Origin: Cylindrospermopsis curvispora GIHE-G1
GTDB lineage: Bacteria; Cyanobacteriota; Cyanobacteriia; Cyanobacteriales; Nostocaceae
Assembly: GCF_014489415.1 (NCBI RefSeq)
Contig: NZ_CP060822.1
Span: 1,838,501-1,902,500, forward strand
DNA: 64,000 bases
Direction: 5' to 3'
In this document: piece after piece, positions 37,801 through 47,530 of the stretch
Position numbering within the stretch: the stretch's first letter is position 1
Layout: each line of letters starts with the position of its first letter
The notes under the pieces: model-generated
Seen by the model: the letters and a program-made list of their open reading frames with translations, nothing else
Told to the model about the DNA's origin: nothing
Database searches by the model: none
Made by a program: the position numbers and the translations under genes

Positions 37801-40800
37801 CTAACGGTGATGTCATAAACATTGTTACTACCAGCATCAGTGGGAGTTTCAAAGTTGGGTGCGGTTTGGAAGGTAACTGCTCCCGTGGTGCTGTTTATAT
37901 TAAACAGTCCTGCGTCAGTTCCCGATAAGCTATAGGTAAAGGTGGTTCCAGCATCTGGGTCTGTAGCTAGAACGGTGTAAGCAGTACCAGTGCCATTTTC
38001 AGCAAAGTTGGCTGTATTTGCACTGGTAATAGTGGGTGCTTCATTTACATCAGTTACTGTGATTGCCACTGCTTGGGATGCGCTTAAACTGCCATCACTA
38101 GCATTAACGGTGATGTCATAAACATTGTTACCACCAGTATCAGTGGGAGTTTCAAAGTTGGGTGCGGTTTGGAAGGTAACTGCTCCCGTGGTGCTGTTTA
38201 TATTAAATAGACCTGCGTCAGTTCCTGATAGGCTATAGGTAAAGGTGGTTCCCTCTGGGTCTGTAGCTAGAATGGTATAAGCAGTACCGGTTCCATTTTC
38301 AGCAAAGTTGGCTGTAGTTGCACTGGTAATAGTGGGTGCTTCATTTACATCAGTTACTGTGATTGCCACTGCTTGGGATGCGCTTAAACTGCCATCACTA
38401 GCACTAACGGTGATGTCATAAACATTGTTACTACCAGCATCAGTGGGAGTTTCAAAGTTGGGTGCGGTTTGGAAGGTAACTGCTCCCGTGGTGCTGTTTA
38501 TATTAAACAGTCCTGCGTCAGTTCCTGATAAGCTATAGGTAAGAGCAGTTCCCTCTGGGTCTGTAGCTGTAACGGTGTAAGCAGTACCAGTGCCATTTTC
38601 AGCAAAGTTGGCTGTATTTGCACTGGTAATAGTGGGTGCTTCATTGACATCAGTTACTGTGATTGCCACTGCTTGGGATGCGCTTAAACTGCCATCACTA
38701 GCATTAACGGTGATGTCATAAACATTGTTACCACCAGCATCAGTGGGAGTTTCAAAGTTGGGTGCGGTTTGGAAGGTAACTGCTCCCGTGGTGCTGTTTA
38801 TATTAAACAGTCCTGCGTCAGTTCCCGATAAGCTATAGGTAAAGGTGGTTCCAGCATCTGGGTCTGTAGCTAGAACGGTGTAAGCAGTACCAGTGCCATT
38901 TTCAGCAAAGTTAGCTGTATTTGCACTGGTAATAGTGGGTGCTTCATTTACATCAGTTACTGTGATTGCCACTGCTTGGGATGCGCTTAAACTGCCATCA
39001 CTAGCATTAACGGTGATGTCATAAACATTGTTACTACCAGTATCAGTGGGAGTTTCAAAGTTGGGTGCGGTTTGGAAGGTAACTGCTCCCGTGGTGCTGT
39101 TTATATTAAACAGTCCTGCGTCAGTTCCCGATAAGCTATAGGTAAAGGTGGTTCCAGCATCTGGGTCTGTAGCCAGAACGGTGTAAGCAGTACCAGTGCC
39201 ATTTTCAGCAAAGTTAGCTGTATTTGCACTGGTAATAGTGGGTGCTTCATTTACATCAGTTACTGTGATTGCCACTGCTTGGGATGCGCTTAAACTGCCA
39301 TCACTAGCATTAACGGTGATGTCATAAACATTGTTACCACCAGTATCAGTGGGAGTTTCAAAGTTGGGTGCGGTTTGGAAGGTAACTGCTCCCGTGGTGC
39401 TGTTTATATTAAATAGACCTGCGTCAGTTCCTGATAGGCTATAGGTAAAGGTGGTTCCCTCTGGGTCTGTAGCTAGAATGGTATAAGCAGTACCGGTTCC
39501 ATTTTCAGCAAAGTTGGCTGTATTTGCACTGGTAATAGCAGGTGCTTCATTTACATTAGTTACTGTAATTGCCACTGCTTGGGATGCGCTTAAACTGCCA
39601 TCACTAGCACTAACGGTGATGTCATAAACATTGTTACCACCAGCATCAGTGGGAGTTTCAAAGTTGGGTGCGGTTTGGAAGGTCACCACTCCCGTGGTGC
39701 TGTTTATATTAAACAGTCCTGCGTCAGTTCCCGATAGGCTATAGGTAAAGGTGGTTCCAGCATCTGGGTCTGTAGCTAGAACGGTGTAAGCAGTACCAGT
39801 GCCATTTTCAGCAAAGTTGGCTGTAGTTGCACTGGTAATAGCAGGTGCTTCATTTACATCAGTTACTGTGATTGCCACTGCTTGGGATGCGCTTAAACTG
39901 CCATCACTAGCACTAACGGTGATGTCATAAACATTGTTACTACCAGCATCAGTGGGAGTTTCAAAGTTGGGTGCGGTTTGGAAGGTAACTGCTCCCGTGG
40001 TGCTGTTTATATTAAACAGTCCTGCGTCAGTTCCCGATAGGCTATAGGTAAGAGCAGTTCCCTCTGGGTCTGTAGCTGTAACGGTGTAAGCAGTACCAGT
40101 GCCATTTTCAGCAAAGTTAGCTGTAGTTGCACTGGTAATAGCAGGTGCTTCATTTACATTAGTTACTGTAATTGCCACTGCTTGGGATGCGCTTAAACTG
40201 CCATCACTAGCACTAACGGTGATGTCATAAACATTGTTACTACCAGCATCAGTGGGAGTTTCAAAGTTGGGTGCGGTTTGGAAGGTAACTGCTCCCGTGG
40301 TGCTGTTTATATTAAATAGACCTGCGTCAGTTCCCGATAGGCTATAGGTAAGAGCAGTTCCCTCTGGGTCTGTAGCTGTAACGGTGTAAGCAGTACCAGT
40401 GCCATTTTCAGCAAAGTTGGCTGTAGTTGCACTGGTAATAGTGGGTGCTTCATTTACATCAGTTACTGTGATTGCCACTGCTTGGGATGCGCTTAAACTG
40501 CCATCACTAGCACTAACGGTGATGTCATAAACATTGTTACTACCAGCATCAGTGGGAGTTTCAAAGTTGGGTGCGGTTTGGAAGGTAACTGCTCCCGTGG
40601 TGCTGTTTATATTAAACAGTCCTGTGTCAGTTCCCGATAAGCTATAGGTAAGAGCAGTTCCCTCTGGGTCTGTAGCTGTAACGGTGTAAGCAGTACCAGT
40701 GCCATTTTCAGCAAAGTTGGCTGTATTTACACTGGTAATAGTGGGTGCTTCATTGACATCAGTTACTGTGATTGCCACTGCTTGGGATGCGCTTAAACTG

Positions 40801-43800
40801 CCATCACTAGCACTAACGGTGATGTCATAAACATTGTTACTACCAGCATCAGTGGGAGTTTCAAAGTTGGGTGCGGTTTGGAAGGTAACTGCTCCCGTGG
40901 TGCTGTTTATATTAAATAGACCTGCGTCAGTTCCTGATAGGCTATAGGTAAGAGCAGTTCCCTCTGGGTCTGTAGCTGTAACGGTGTAAGCAGTACCAGT
41001 GCCATTTTCAGCAAAGTTGGCTGTAGTTGCACTGGTAATAGTGGGTGCTTCATTTACATCAGTTACTGTGATTGCCACTGCTTGGGATGCGCTTAAACTG
41101 CCATCACTAGCACTAACGGTGATGTCATAAACATTGTTACCACCAGCATCAGTGGGAGTTTCAAAGTTGGGTGCGGTTTGGAAGGTAACTGCTCCCGTGG
41201 TGCTGTTTATATTAAATAGACCTGCGTCAGTTCCTGATAGGCTATAGGTAAGAGCAGTTCCCTCTGGGTCTGTAGCTGTAACGGTGTAAGCAGTACCAGT
41301 GCCATTTTCAGCAAAGTTGGCTGTAGTTGCACTGGTAATAGTGGGTGCTTCATTTACATCAGTTACTGTGATTGCCACTGCTTGGGATGCGCTTAAACTG
41401 CCATCACTAGCACTAACGGTGATGTCATAAACATTGTTACTACCAGCATCAGTGGGAGTTTCAAAGTTGGGTGCGGTTTGGAAGGTAACTGCTCCCGTGG
41501 TGCTGTTTATATTAAACAGTCCTGCGTCAGTTCCCGATAGGCTATAGGTAAAGGTGGTTCCAGCATCTGGGTCTGTAGCTGTAACGGTGTAAGCAGTACC
41601 AGTGCCATTTTCAGCAAAGTTGGCTGTAGTTGCACTGGTAATAGTGGGTGCTTCATTTACATCAGTTACTGTGATTGCCACTGCTTGGGATGCGCTTAAA
41701 CTGCCATCACTAGCACTAACGGTGATGTCATAAACATTGTTACTACCAGCATCAGTGGGAGTTTCAAAGTTGGGTGCGGTTTGGAAGGTAACTGCTCCCG
41801 TGGTGCTGTTTATATTAAACAGTCCTGCGTCAGTTCCCGATAGGCTATAGGTAAAGGTGGTTCCAGCATCTGGGTCTGTAGCTGTAACGGTGTAAGCAGT
41901 ACCAGTGCCATTTTCAGCAAAGTTGGCTGTAGTTGCACTGGTAATAGTGGGTGCTTCATTTACATCAGTTACTGTGATTGCCACTGCTTGGGATGCGCTT
42001 AAACTGCCATCACTAGCACTAACGGTGATGTCATAAACATTGTTACTACCAGCATCAGTGGGAGTTTCAAAGTTGGGTGCGGTTTGGAAGGTAACTGCTC
42101 CCGTGGTGCTGTTTATATTAAACAGTCCTGCGTCAGTTCCCGATAGGCTATAGGTAAAGGTGGTTCCAGCATCTGGGTCTGTAGCTGTAACGGTGTAAGC
42201 AGTACCAGTGCCATTTTCAGCAAAGTTGGCTGTAGTTGCACTGGTAATAGTGGGTGCTTCATTTACATCAGTTACTGTGATTGCCACTGCTTGGGATGCG
42301 CTTAAACTGCCATCACTAGCACTAACGGTGATGTCATAAACATTGTTACTACCAGCATCAGTGGGAGTTTCAAAGTTGGGTGCGGTTTGGAAGGTAACTG
42401 CTCCCGTGGTGCTGTTTATATTAAACAGTCCTGCGTCAGTTCCCGATAGGCTATAGGTAAAGGTGGTTCCAGCATCTGGGTCTGTAGCTAGAACGGTGTA
42501 AGCAGTACCGGTTCCATTTTCAGCAAAGTTGGCTGTAGTTGCACTGGTAATAGCAGGTGCTTCATTTACATTAGTTACTGTAATTGCCACTGCTTGGGAT
42601 GCGCTTAAACTGCCATCACTAGCACTAACGGTGATGTCATAAACATTGTTACTACCAGCATCAGTGGGAGTTTCAAAGTTGGGTGCGGTTTGGAAGGTAA
42701 CTGCTCCCGTGGTGCTGTTTATATTAAACAGTCCTGCGTCAGTTCCCGATAGGCTATAGGTAAAGGTGGTTCCAGCATCTGGGTCTGTAGCTAGAACGGT
42801 GTAAGCAGTACCGGTTCCATTTTGAGCAAAGTTGGCTGTAGTTGCACTGGTAATAGCAGGTGCTTCATTTACATTAGTTACTGTAATTGCCACTGCTTGG
42901 GATGCGCTTAAACTGCCATCACTAGCACTAACGGTGATGTCATAAACATTGTTACTACCAGCATCAGTGGGAGTTTCAAAGTTGGGTGCGGTTTGGAAGG
43001 TAACTGCTCCCGTGGTGCTGTTTATATTAAATAGACCTGCGTCAGTTCCTGATAAGCTATAGGTAAGAGCAGTTCCCTCTGGGTCTGTAGCTAGAATGGT
43101 GTAAGCAGTACCAGTGCCATTTTCAGCAAAGTTAGCTGTATTTGCACTGGTAATAGTGGGTGTTTGATTAACTGTAACTAATAGATTAAAAATTTCAGAA
43201 TCGCTCTTATTAATGCTTGTATCATTTACACTGACGATAACACTGTAGCTGCTTTTAGTGCTATAACTCAGAGGTGTTCCAGCTTTCAGGTACAACCCAT
43301 TTCCCTGAATCTCAAAACTGGATGCGTCTAAACCACTTAAGCTAGTTGTGTTATTGCCAAAAATATCGTCAGTAATACTTAGATTAGCTACCTTGACTGC
43401 TGTGGATGTGGAGGTATTTTCTGAAATTGTTGAGATTGGATTCACTAGATCAATTGAGGGAGATCCATTCAAAATTGGAACTCCATCTGCTGTAGAGAAT
43501 TTTGTTATGTCTGGAGTTATTACAAATAAACTAGTTGTAGCATTTAAGTTAGATTTAGTTGTTAATTGTACAAGGGCAAAACGCTCAAGTTTATCCTTTC
43601 CGATAGCCTTTCCTAGATTTGCAGCTGGAATAGATCCTCCCTCGACCTTAGCAATTCCTGGTGTACTAATGTTCCCTGATGGTAAAAACGTAAAACTACT
43701 TGTAACTGTAGCTGAGTTAGCCGTCAGGACATTGGGATCCCAGTTCAGGTTTAGCCCTGCTCCAACAATTCCCGCTGAACGGGAGTCTTGTAACTGTATC

Positions 43801-43904
43801 TCAACCCAAAATGTACTACCACTAATTAATTGGGCGCTAGTTAGGGTGTCTCCAGGGGATCCCCCATTGTCCTGAAGCAAGTTGATCTTTGACAAAATAG
43901 ACAT
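34866..43904 (-). CDS. Giant surface protein: cohesin-like N-terminus, 25 near-identical cadherin repeats, Calx-beta, dockerin-like C-terminus (3012 aa)
   Basis: The ATG is preceded by AAGGAG at 8 nt. Residues 1-150 form a cohesin-like beta-sandwich (INLLQDNGGSPGD, GAGLNLNWDPNVL). Residues 150-243 are a divergent cadherin-like domain. Residues about 243-2766 are 25 tandem cadherin-type repeats of 100-101 aa with LATDPDAG, LFNINSTTGAVTFQ and VTNVNEAP in each. A Calx-beta domain follows (GEDYTLLPGTVTI), then two EF-hand-like dockerin segments (DIDGNGVFTGSDAFLINRFL and FDIDGNSTTSPGDIFLMNQY). No signal peptide is seen. The N-terminus is paralogous to that of the gene at 53571-58934. It is probably a calcium-stiffened extracellular rod. 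Having both cohesin-like and dockerin-like ends could allow head-to-tail assembly (inference). Confidence 0.85.
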   Translation of the reverse strand: MSILSKINLLQDNGGSPGDTLTSAQLISGSTFWVEIQLQDSRSAGIVGAGLNLNWDPNVLTANSATVTSSFTFLPSGNISTPGIAKVEGGSIPAANLGKAIGKDKLERFALVQLTTKSNLNATTSLFVITPDITKFSTADGVPILNGSPSIDLVNPISTISENTSTSTAVKVANLSITDDIFGNNTTSLSGLDASSFEIQGNGLYLKAGTPLSYSTKSSYSVIVSVNDTSINKSDSEIFNLLVTVNQTPTITSANTANFAENGTGTAYTILATDPEGTALTYSLSGTDAGLFNINSTTGAVTFQTAPNFETPTDAGSNNVYDITVSASDGSLSASQAVAITVTNVNEAPAITSATTANFAQNGTGTAYTVLATDPDAGTTFTYSLSGTDAGLFNINSTTGAVTFQTAPNFETPTDAGSNNVYDITVSASDGSLSASQAVAITVTNVNEAPAITSATTANFAENGTGTAYTVLATDPDAGTTFTYSLSGTDAGLFNINSTTGAVTFQTAPNFETPTDAGSNNVYDITVSASDGSLSASQAVAITVTDVNEAPTITSATTANFAENGTGTAYTVTATDPDAGTTFTYSLSGTDAGLFNINSTTGAVTFQTAPNFETPTDAGSNNVYDITVSASDGSLSASQAVAITVTDVNEAPTITSATTANFAENGTGTAYTVTATDPDAGTTFTYSLSGTDAGLFNINSTTGAVTFQTAPNFETPTDAGSNNVYDITVSASDGSLSASQAVAITVTDVNEAPTITSATTANFAENGTGTAYTVTATDPDAGTTFTYSLSGTDAGLFNINSTTGAVTFQTAPNFETPTDAGSNNVYDITVSASDGSLSASQAVAITVTDVNEAPTITSATTANFAENGTGTAYTVTATDPEGTALTYSLSGTDAGLFNINSTTGAVTFQTAPNFETPTDAGGNNVYDITVSASDGSLSASQAVAITVTDVNEAPTITSATTANFAENGTGTAYTVTATDPEGTALTYSLSGTDAGLFNINSTTGAVTFQTAPNFETPTDAGSNNVYDITVSASDGSLSASQAVAITVTDVNEAPTITSVNTANFAENGTGTAYTVTATDPEGTALTYSLSGTDTGLFNINSTTGAVTFQTAPNFETPTDAGSNNVYDITVSASDGSLSASQAVAITVTDVNEAPTITSATTANFAENGTGTAYTVTATDPEGTALTYSLSGTDAGLFNINSTTGAVTFQTAPNFETPTDAGSNNVYDITVSASDGSLSASQAVAITVTNVNEAPAITSATTANFAENGTGTAYTVTATDPEGTALTYSLSGTDAGLFNINSTTGAVTFQTAPNFETPTDAGSNNVYDITVSASDGSLSASQAVAITVTDVNEAPAITSATTANFAENGTGTAYTVLATDPDAGTTFTYSLSGTDAGLFNINSTTGVVTFQTAPNFETPTDAGGNNVYDITVSASDGSLSASQAVAITVTNVNEAPAITSANTANFAENGTGTAYTILATDPEGTTFTYSLSGTDAGLFNINSTTGAVTFQTAPNFETPTDTGGNNVYDITVNASDGSLSASQAVAITVTDVNEAPTITSANTANFAENGTGTAYTVLATDPDAGTTFTYSLSGTDAGLFNINSTTGAVTFQTAPNFETPTDTGSNNVYDITVNASDGSLSASQAVAITVTDVNEAPTITSANTANFAENGTGTAYTVLATDPDAGTTFTYSLSGTDAGLFNINSTTGAVTFQTAPNFETPTDAGGNNVYDITVNASDGSLSASQAVAITVTDVNEAPTITSANTANFAENGTGTAYTVTATDPEGTALTYSLSGTDAGLFNINSTTGAVTFQTAPNFETPTDAGSNNVYDITVSASDGSLSASQAVAITVTDVNEAPTITSATTANFAENGTGTAYTILATDPEGTTFTYSLSGTDAGLFNINSTTGAVTFQTAPNFETPTDTGGNNVYDITVNASDGSLSASQAVAITVTDVNEAPTITSANTANFAENGTGTAYTVLATDPDAGTTFTYSLSGTDAGLFNINSTTGAVTFQTAPNFETPTDAGSNNVYDITVSASDGSLSASQAVAITVTNVNEAPAITSATTANFAQNGTGTAYTVLATDPDAGTTFTYSLSGTDAGLFNINSTTGAVTFQTAPNFETPTDAGSNNVYDITVSASDGSLSASQAVAITVTNVNEAPAITSATTANFAENGTGTAYTVLATDPDAGTTFTYSLSGTDAGLFNINSTTGAVTFQTAPNFETPTDAGSNNVYDITVSASDGSLSASQAVAITVTDVNEAPTITSATTANFAENGTGTAYTVTATDPDAGTTFTYSLSGTDAGLFNINSTTGAVTFQTAPNFETPTDTGGNNVYDITVNASDGSLSASQAVAITVTDVNEAPTITSATTANFAENGTGTAYTVLATDPDAGTTFTYSLSGTDAGLFNINSTTGAVTFQTALNFETPTDAGSNNVYDITVSASDGSLSASQAVAITVTNVNEAPAITSATTANFAENGTGTAYTVLATDPDAGTTFTYSLSGTDAGLFNINSTTGAVTFQTAPNFETPTDTGSNNVYDITVNASDGSLSASQAVAITVTDVNEAPTITSANTANFAENGTGTAYTVLATDPDAGTTFTYSLSGTDAGLFNINSTTGAVTFQTAPNFETPTDAGGNNVYDITVNASDGSLSASQAVAITVTDVNEAPTITSANTANFAENGTGTAYTVTATDPEGTALTYSLSGTDAGLFNINSTTGAVTFQTAPNFETPTDAGSNNVYDITVSASDGSLSASQAVAITVTNVNEGPAVPTVTIAATDPYAAEIQTPRFNKGQFTFTLSEAAPVGGIAVNYTVSGTATDGEDYTLLPGTVTIAGGQTTAVVDVLPINDAIIEGNQSVILSLTDGATYDLGATTGATVTIVDGAVGDIDGNGVFTGSDAFLINRFLAERNNPNRNSILETTFARFPSETVGSTNTTGATLANGIEAQLSLFDIDGNSTTSPGDIFLMNQYLLLGSNPNRNQIFQLVASAFGSELNGPNNTGDELNQALSNLIGTNI
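35605..43170 (-). repeat. 25 tandem 300/303-bp cadherin-encoding repeats
   Basis: Units differ at few positions. Those with DPDAGTTFTY are 303 bp and those with DPEGTALTY or DPEGTTFTY are 300 bp. Blocks of variants recur: units 2-4 resemble 19-21 (the NFAQNGTG variant occurs only in 2 and 19), and units 14-16 match 23-25. The array therefore grew by multi-unit duplication. Confidence 0.9.
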
Positions 43905-43946
43905 GAATATTACTCCTTCTTGGTGAAAATGTCAGCTAGATAAATT

Positions 43947-46900
43947 CTAAAAAACGGACTGATTCCATTGTGCTGTGAGTTGACCCAAATCTCCAAACCC
44001 GACCTTCCCATCTCCATTAATATCCGCTGTCGGATCCCATGGGGTTGTAATGGAAGTCCGATCCCAATTAGCTGTCAGGGGTCCCAGATCTCCAAAACTT
44101 ACTTTACCATCGTAACTCAGGTCGCCATTAAAGGTAGACTTACCTCTTAAGGATACTTGAGCTATGGGTAGGTTGTCAGAGTTACTAGTAATTATTAACC
44201 CATTACCCTGATTAAAGTTCTCTCTGGCACCAGTGGGAGCATATTTAAGTTGAATTTTCTGTGTTTGTCCCGGATTAAGGAAGAGGTTTCCCTGAGTACC
44301 AAAGTTATAATCTATGGTCACATTAGGTGCATTGACCTGAATACCGAATACTGTTAGCACCACGGAACCATTATTGGTTAGGTTAACGTATTGTTCCGTG
44401 TCTGGATAACTAGGACGGATAAAAACACTATCAGTGGCATTGTTGCGGAATTTTGAGAGAGGTGTAGTAAACTCGATAGAACGGTCATTGACATCTCCGG
44501 AACTGTCAGTAATTGTCAACGTTTCATTGAGGTTATTAACAGTAATCCCTAGGGTTTTCTCAAATTCCAGTCCGTCTTGGTCTGTGGTTTTTACCCGAAT
44601 ACTGTAACTACTCTTGGTTTCAAAATCGGGGGAATTATTAATTTGCAGTTGGTTACCAACAATGGAGAAGACTGGGTTATCCGCACCTCCCCCTACCAAA
44701 CTATAGGTAAAGGTATTTCTAGCATCTGGGTCAGTTGTGGAAAAAGCCCCAATTACCGTATTGATGGGTACATTCTCATCTACACTAAAATTATCCAGAA
44801 TTATATCCGTTGGTGCTTCATTGAGGTTATTAACAGTAATCCCCAGGGTTTTCTCAAATTCTAGTCCGTCTTGGTCTGTGGTTTTTACTCGAATACTATA
44901 ACTACTCTTGGTTTCAAAATCGGGAGAATTATTAATTTGCAGTTGGTTACCAACAATGGAGAAGACTGGGTTATCCGCACCTCCCCCTACCAAACTATAG
45001 GTAAAGGTATTTCCAGCATCTGGGTCAGTTGTGGAAAAAGCCCCAATTACCGTATTGATGGGTACATTCTCATCTACACTAAAATTATCCAGAATTATAT
45101 CCGTTGGTGCTTCATTGAGGTTATTAACAGTAATCCCCAGGGTTTTCTCAAATTCTAGTCCGTCTTGGTCTGTGGTTTTTACTCGAATACTATAACTACT
45201 CTTGGTTTCAAAATCGGGAGAATTATTAATTTGCAGTTGGTTACCAACAATGGAGAAGACTGGGTTATCCGCACCTCCCCCTACCAAACTATAGGTAAAG
45301 GTATTTCCAGCATCTGGGTCAGTTGTGGAAAAAGCCCCAATTACCGTATTGATGGGTACATTCTCATCTACACTAAAATTATCCAGAATTATATCCGTTG
45401 GTGCTTCATTGAGGTTATTAACAGTAATCCCCAGGGTTTTCTCAAATTCTAGTCCGTCTTGGTCTGTGGTTTTTACCCGAATACTATAACTACTCTTGGT
45501 TTCAAAATCGGGAGAATTATTAATTTGCAGTTGGTTATCAATAATGGAGAAGACTGGGTTATCCGCACCTCCCCCTACCAAACTATAGGTAAAGGTATTT
45601 CCAGCATCTGGGTCAGTTGTGGAAAAAGCCCCAATTACCGTATTGATGGGTACATTCTCATCTAGATTGATGTTAATTAGAATTATATCCGTTGGTGCTT
45701 CGTTGAGGTTATTAACGGCGACAATCAGGTCTTGGGTGACGGGATTCTTGCTATCCGTAACTTGGATTTGTAGGTTGTAAAAGTTATCAGTTCCTGTATC
45801 TCCTGGTGCTTCAAAATCAGGAGCAGTAACAAAACCCAAAACTCCCGTATTAGCATCAATCGTGAATAAACTCTGGTCTAATCCTCCACTAATGATATAG
45901 GTCAGAATATCTTCCAGATTTGCATCAGTAGCTGTAATAGCTTCTACTACAGTACTGTTTTCTGCTACAAAGAAGGTGGAGCTGCTAGTTATTAGTGGTG
46001 GATTGCCAACTTCCACCACATCGGTCACATTCACGGTAACCGCTTGGGTAGCAGTTAGACCCGCACCATCGGTGGCGGTAACGGTCACAGTGTAGACGTT
46101 GGTTCCTACTGCACTACCTGACGCTTCAAAGTCAGGGGCAGTCTTAAAGCTCAGAACACGATTGCTGGTATCAAAATTAAATTTGTTTGTATCTGCTCCC
46201 CCTATACTGTAAGTAAGAGTATCTTCATCTGGATCTGTAGCTGCAGTAATCATTCCCACTAGGGTGCTGTTCTCCACCGAGGAGAAGGTAGCAATACCAC
46301 TAGGAAAGGTCGGCGCTTCATTGAGGTTATTAACAGTAATGGTTAAGGTTTTCTCAAATTCTAGTCCGTCTTGATCTGTAGTTTTTACCCGAATACTGTA
46401 ACTACTCTTGGTTTCAAAATCGGGGGAATTATTAATTTGGAGTTGGTTATCAACAATGGAGAAGACTGAGTTATCGGTATCTCCCCCCACTAAACTATAG
46501 GTAAAAGTATTTCCAGCATCCGGGTCGGTTGTAGAAAAAGTCCCAATTACCGTATTAGTGGGTGTATTCTCATCTACAGTAGTAGTATTTAGGCTTATAT
46601 TTGTAGGCGTTTCATTGACGTTGATAACTTCAATTATCAGCATTCTTACCGTTGTGACGCCAAGGACGGTGTTCTCCAGGTTGCCAAATTTCAACTCACC
46701 AAAGTTATCATAAGCAGTAATTTCGACTTGATAAGAATTATTTTGATCGCTATCTAAAGGATTTTCATAATCAGGTGATTGATTTTCACTCAAATTAAAG
46801 AGCAATTCCCCGTTAGTATTTAGGGTAAACCACTGTTGGTCAGCCCCCCCTGTAATCTTAAATATTAATATATCCGATGGATTGGGGTCGGAAACTGTTA

Positions 46901-47414
46901 GGATAGTTGGATTGCTATTTTCTAAAACTATCCCCGGGTCTGAAATGATGGGAGCATTATTAATATAGCCATCAGCAAAGGATAGGTTGGAAAGATCTGG
47001 CGTGAGAGTAAAGTCTGTAACATTGATAATTTTAGTGCTGATCGCCTGAAATAACAAGTTCGCAAAGGGTTCCCATTTCTTAATGCCAATGGCCTCTCCT
47101 CTCCCAAATTCAGGTAGGGATCCTCCTGTTAAGTCATTAATCAAGCCAAGAGTTTTATCTAAAGTCCCACCCACAAACAAAGGAAAACTGCTCGTAACTA
47201 GGGTTTTGGGATCAAAGGGATCATCCAGAGCTTGAATTTGACCAGGTTGCCATTGTAAATCAGTGACGAAGCCAATTAAACCCTCTGCATCAGAACGAAA
47301 ATCCCCTGCCAAAATTTGCAGAAAAAAGCTATTTTCAAATGGGACTTCATTGATGGGATCACCTATCAGCCCATTATTATTCGTGAATAATTGCAGTTTC
47401 AGTTGTAGTGCCAT
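43947..47414 (-). CDS. Surface protein: cohesin-like N-terminus, cadherin repeats, dockerin-like C-terminus (about 1155 aa)
   Basis: I chose the ATG at 47414 (MALQLKLQLFTNNNG) because GGAG lies 5 nt upstream; a GTG at 47450 would add 12 residues. Residues 1-160 are cohesin-like (GLIGFVTDLQWQPG, LTGGSLPEFGRGEAIGI). About eight cadherin-like repeats follow, four of them nearly identical (98 aa each). Near the end is a beta-sandwich resembling choice-of-anchor D domains (YVNLTNNGSVVLTVFGIQV), then a dockerin with two Ca2+ loops, LSYDGKVSFGDLG and DINGDGKVGFGDLG. The stop is 43 bp before the 3012-aa gene, so the two are probably co-transcribed. No signal peptide is seen. Confidence 0.83.
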   Translation of the reverse strand: MALQLKLQLFTNNNGLIGDPINEVPFENSFFLQILAGDFRSDAEGLIGFVTDLQWQPGQIQALDDPFDPKTLVTSSFPLFVGGTLDKTLGLINDLTGGSLPEFGRGEAIGIKKWEPFANLLFQAISTKIINVTDFTLTPDLSNLSFADGYINNAPIISDPGIVLENSNPTILTVSDPNPSDILIFKITGGADQQWFTLNTNGELLFNLSENQSPDYENPLDSDQNNSYQVEITAYDNFGELKFGNLENTVLGVTTVRMLIIEVINVNETPTNISLNTTTVDENTPTNTVIGTFSTTDPDAGNTFTYSLVGGDTDNSVFSIVDNQLQINNSPDFETKSSYSIRVKTTDQDGLEFEKTLTITVNNLNEAPTFPSGIATFSSVENSTLVGMITAATDPDEDTLTYSIGGADTNKFNFDTSNRVLSFKTAPDFEASGSAVGTNVYTVTVTATDGAGLTATQAVTVNVTDVVEVGNPPLITSSSTFFVAENSTVVEAITATDANLEDILTYIISGGLDQSLFTIDANTGVLGFVTAPDFEAPGDTGTDNFYNLQIQVTDSKNPVTQDLIVAVNNLNEAPTDIILININLDENVPINTVIGAFSTTDPDAGNTFTYSLVGGGADNPVFSIIDNQLQINNSPDFETKSSYSIRVKTTDQDGLEFEKTLGITVNNLNEAPTDIILDNFSVDENVPINTVIGAFSTTDPDAGNTFTYSLVGGGADNPVFSIVGNQLQINNSPDFETKSSYSIRVKTTDQDGLEFEKTLGITVNNLNEAPTDIILDNFSVDENVPINTVIGAFSTTDPDAGNTFTYSLVGGGADNPVFSIVGNQLQINNSPDFETKSSYSIRVKTTDQDGLEFEKTLGITVNNLNEAPTDIILDNFSVDENVPINTVIGAFSTTDPDARNTFTYSLVGGGADNPVFSIVGNQLQINNSPDFETKSSYSIRVKTTDQDGLEFEKTLGITVNNLNETLTITDSSGDVNDRSIEFTTPLSKFRNNATDSVFIRPSYPDTEQYVNLTNNGSVVLTVFGIQVNAPNVTIDYNFGTQGNLFLNPGQTQKIQLKYAPTGARENFNQGNGLIITSNSDNLPIAQVSLRGKSTFNGDLSYDGKVSFGDLGPLTANWDRTSITTPWDPTADINGDGKVGFGDLGQLTAQWNQSVF
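44527..45702 (-). repeat. Four tandem 294-bp cadherin-encoding repeats
   Basis: Exact 294-bp spacing. Each unit encodes DENVPINTVIGAFSTTDPDA and ends KTLGITVNNLNE. Units differ by a handful of bases. A more diverged relative lies near 46320-46620. Confidence 0.85.
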
Positions 47415-47530
47415 AACATCTCCAAATAAAATAGGAGTAGGAAAATACACAAATGACAGGAGTCAAACCCGGCTTGGGTTTAATGGGAACCGATTCAGCC
47501 ATAACGCCTACTCGATTCCCTATATAAATT

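Noticed and set aside
35605..43170. 300-bp periodicity suggesting satellite or non-coding DNA
   Set aside because: The frame is open throughout and period changes are in multiples of three, so it is a coding cadherin array.
44577..45665. Plus-strand open frames of 95 codons at 294-bp spacing
   Set aside because: Shadow of the cadherin repeats in the minus-strand gene.
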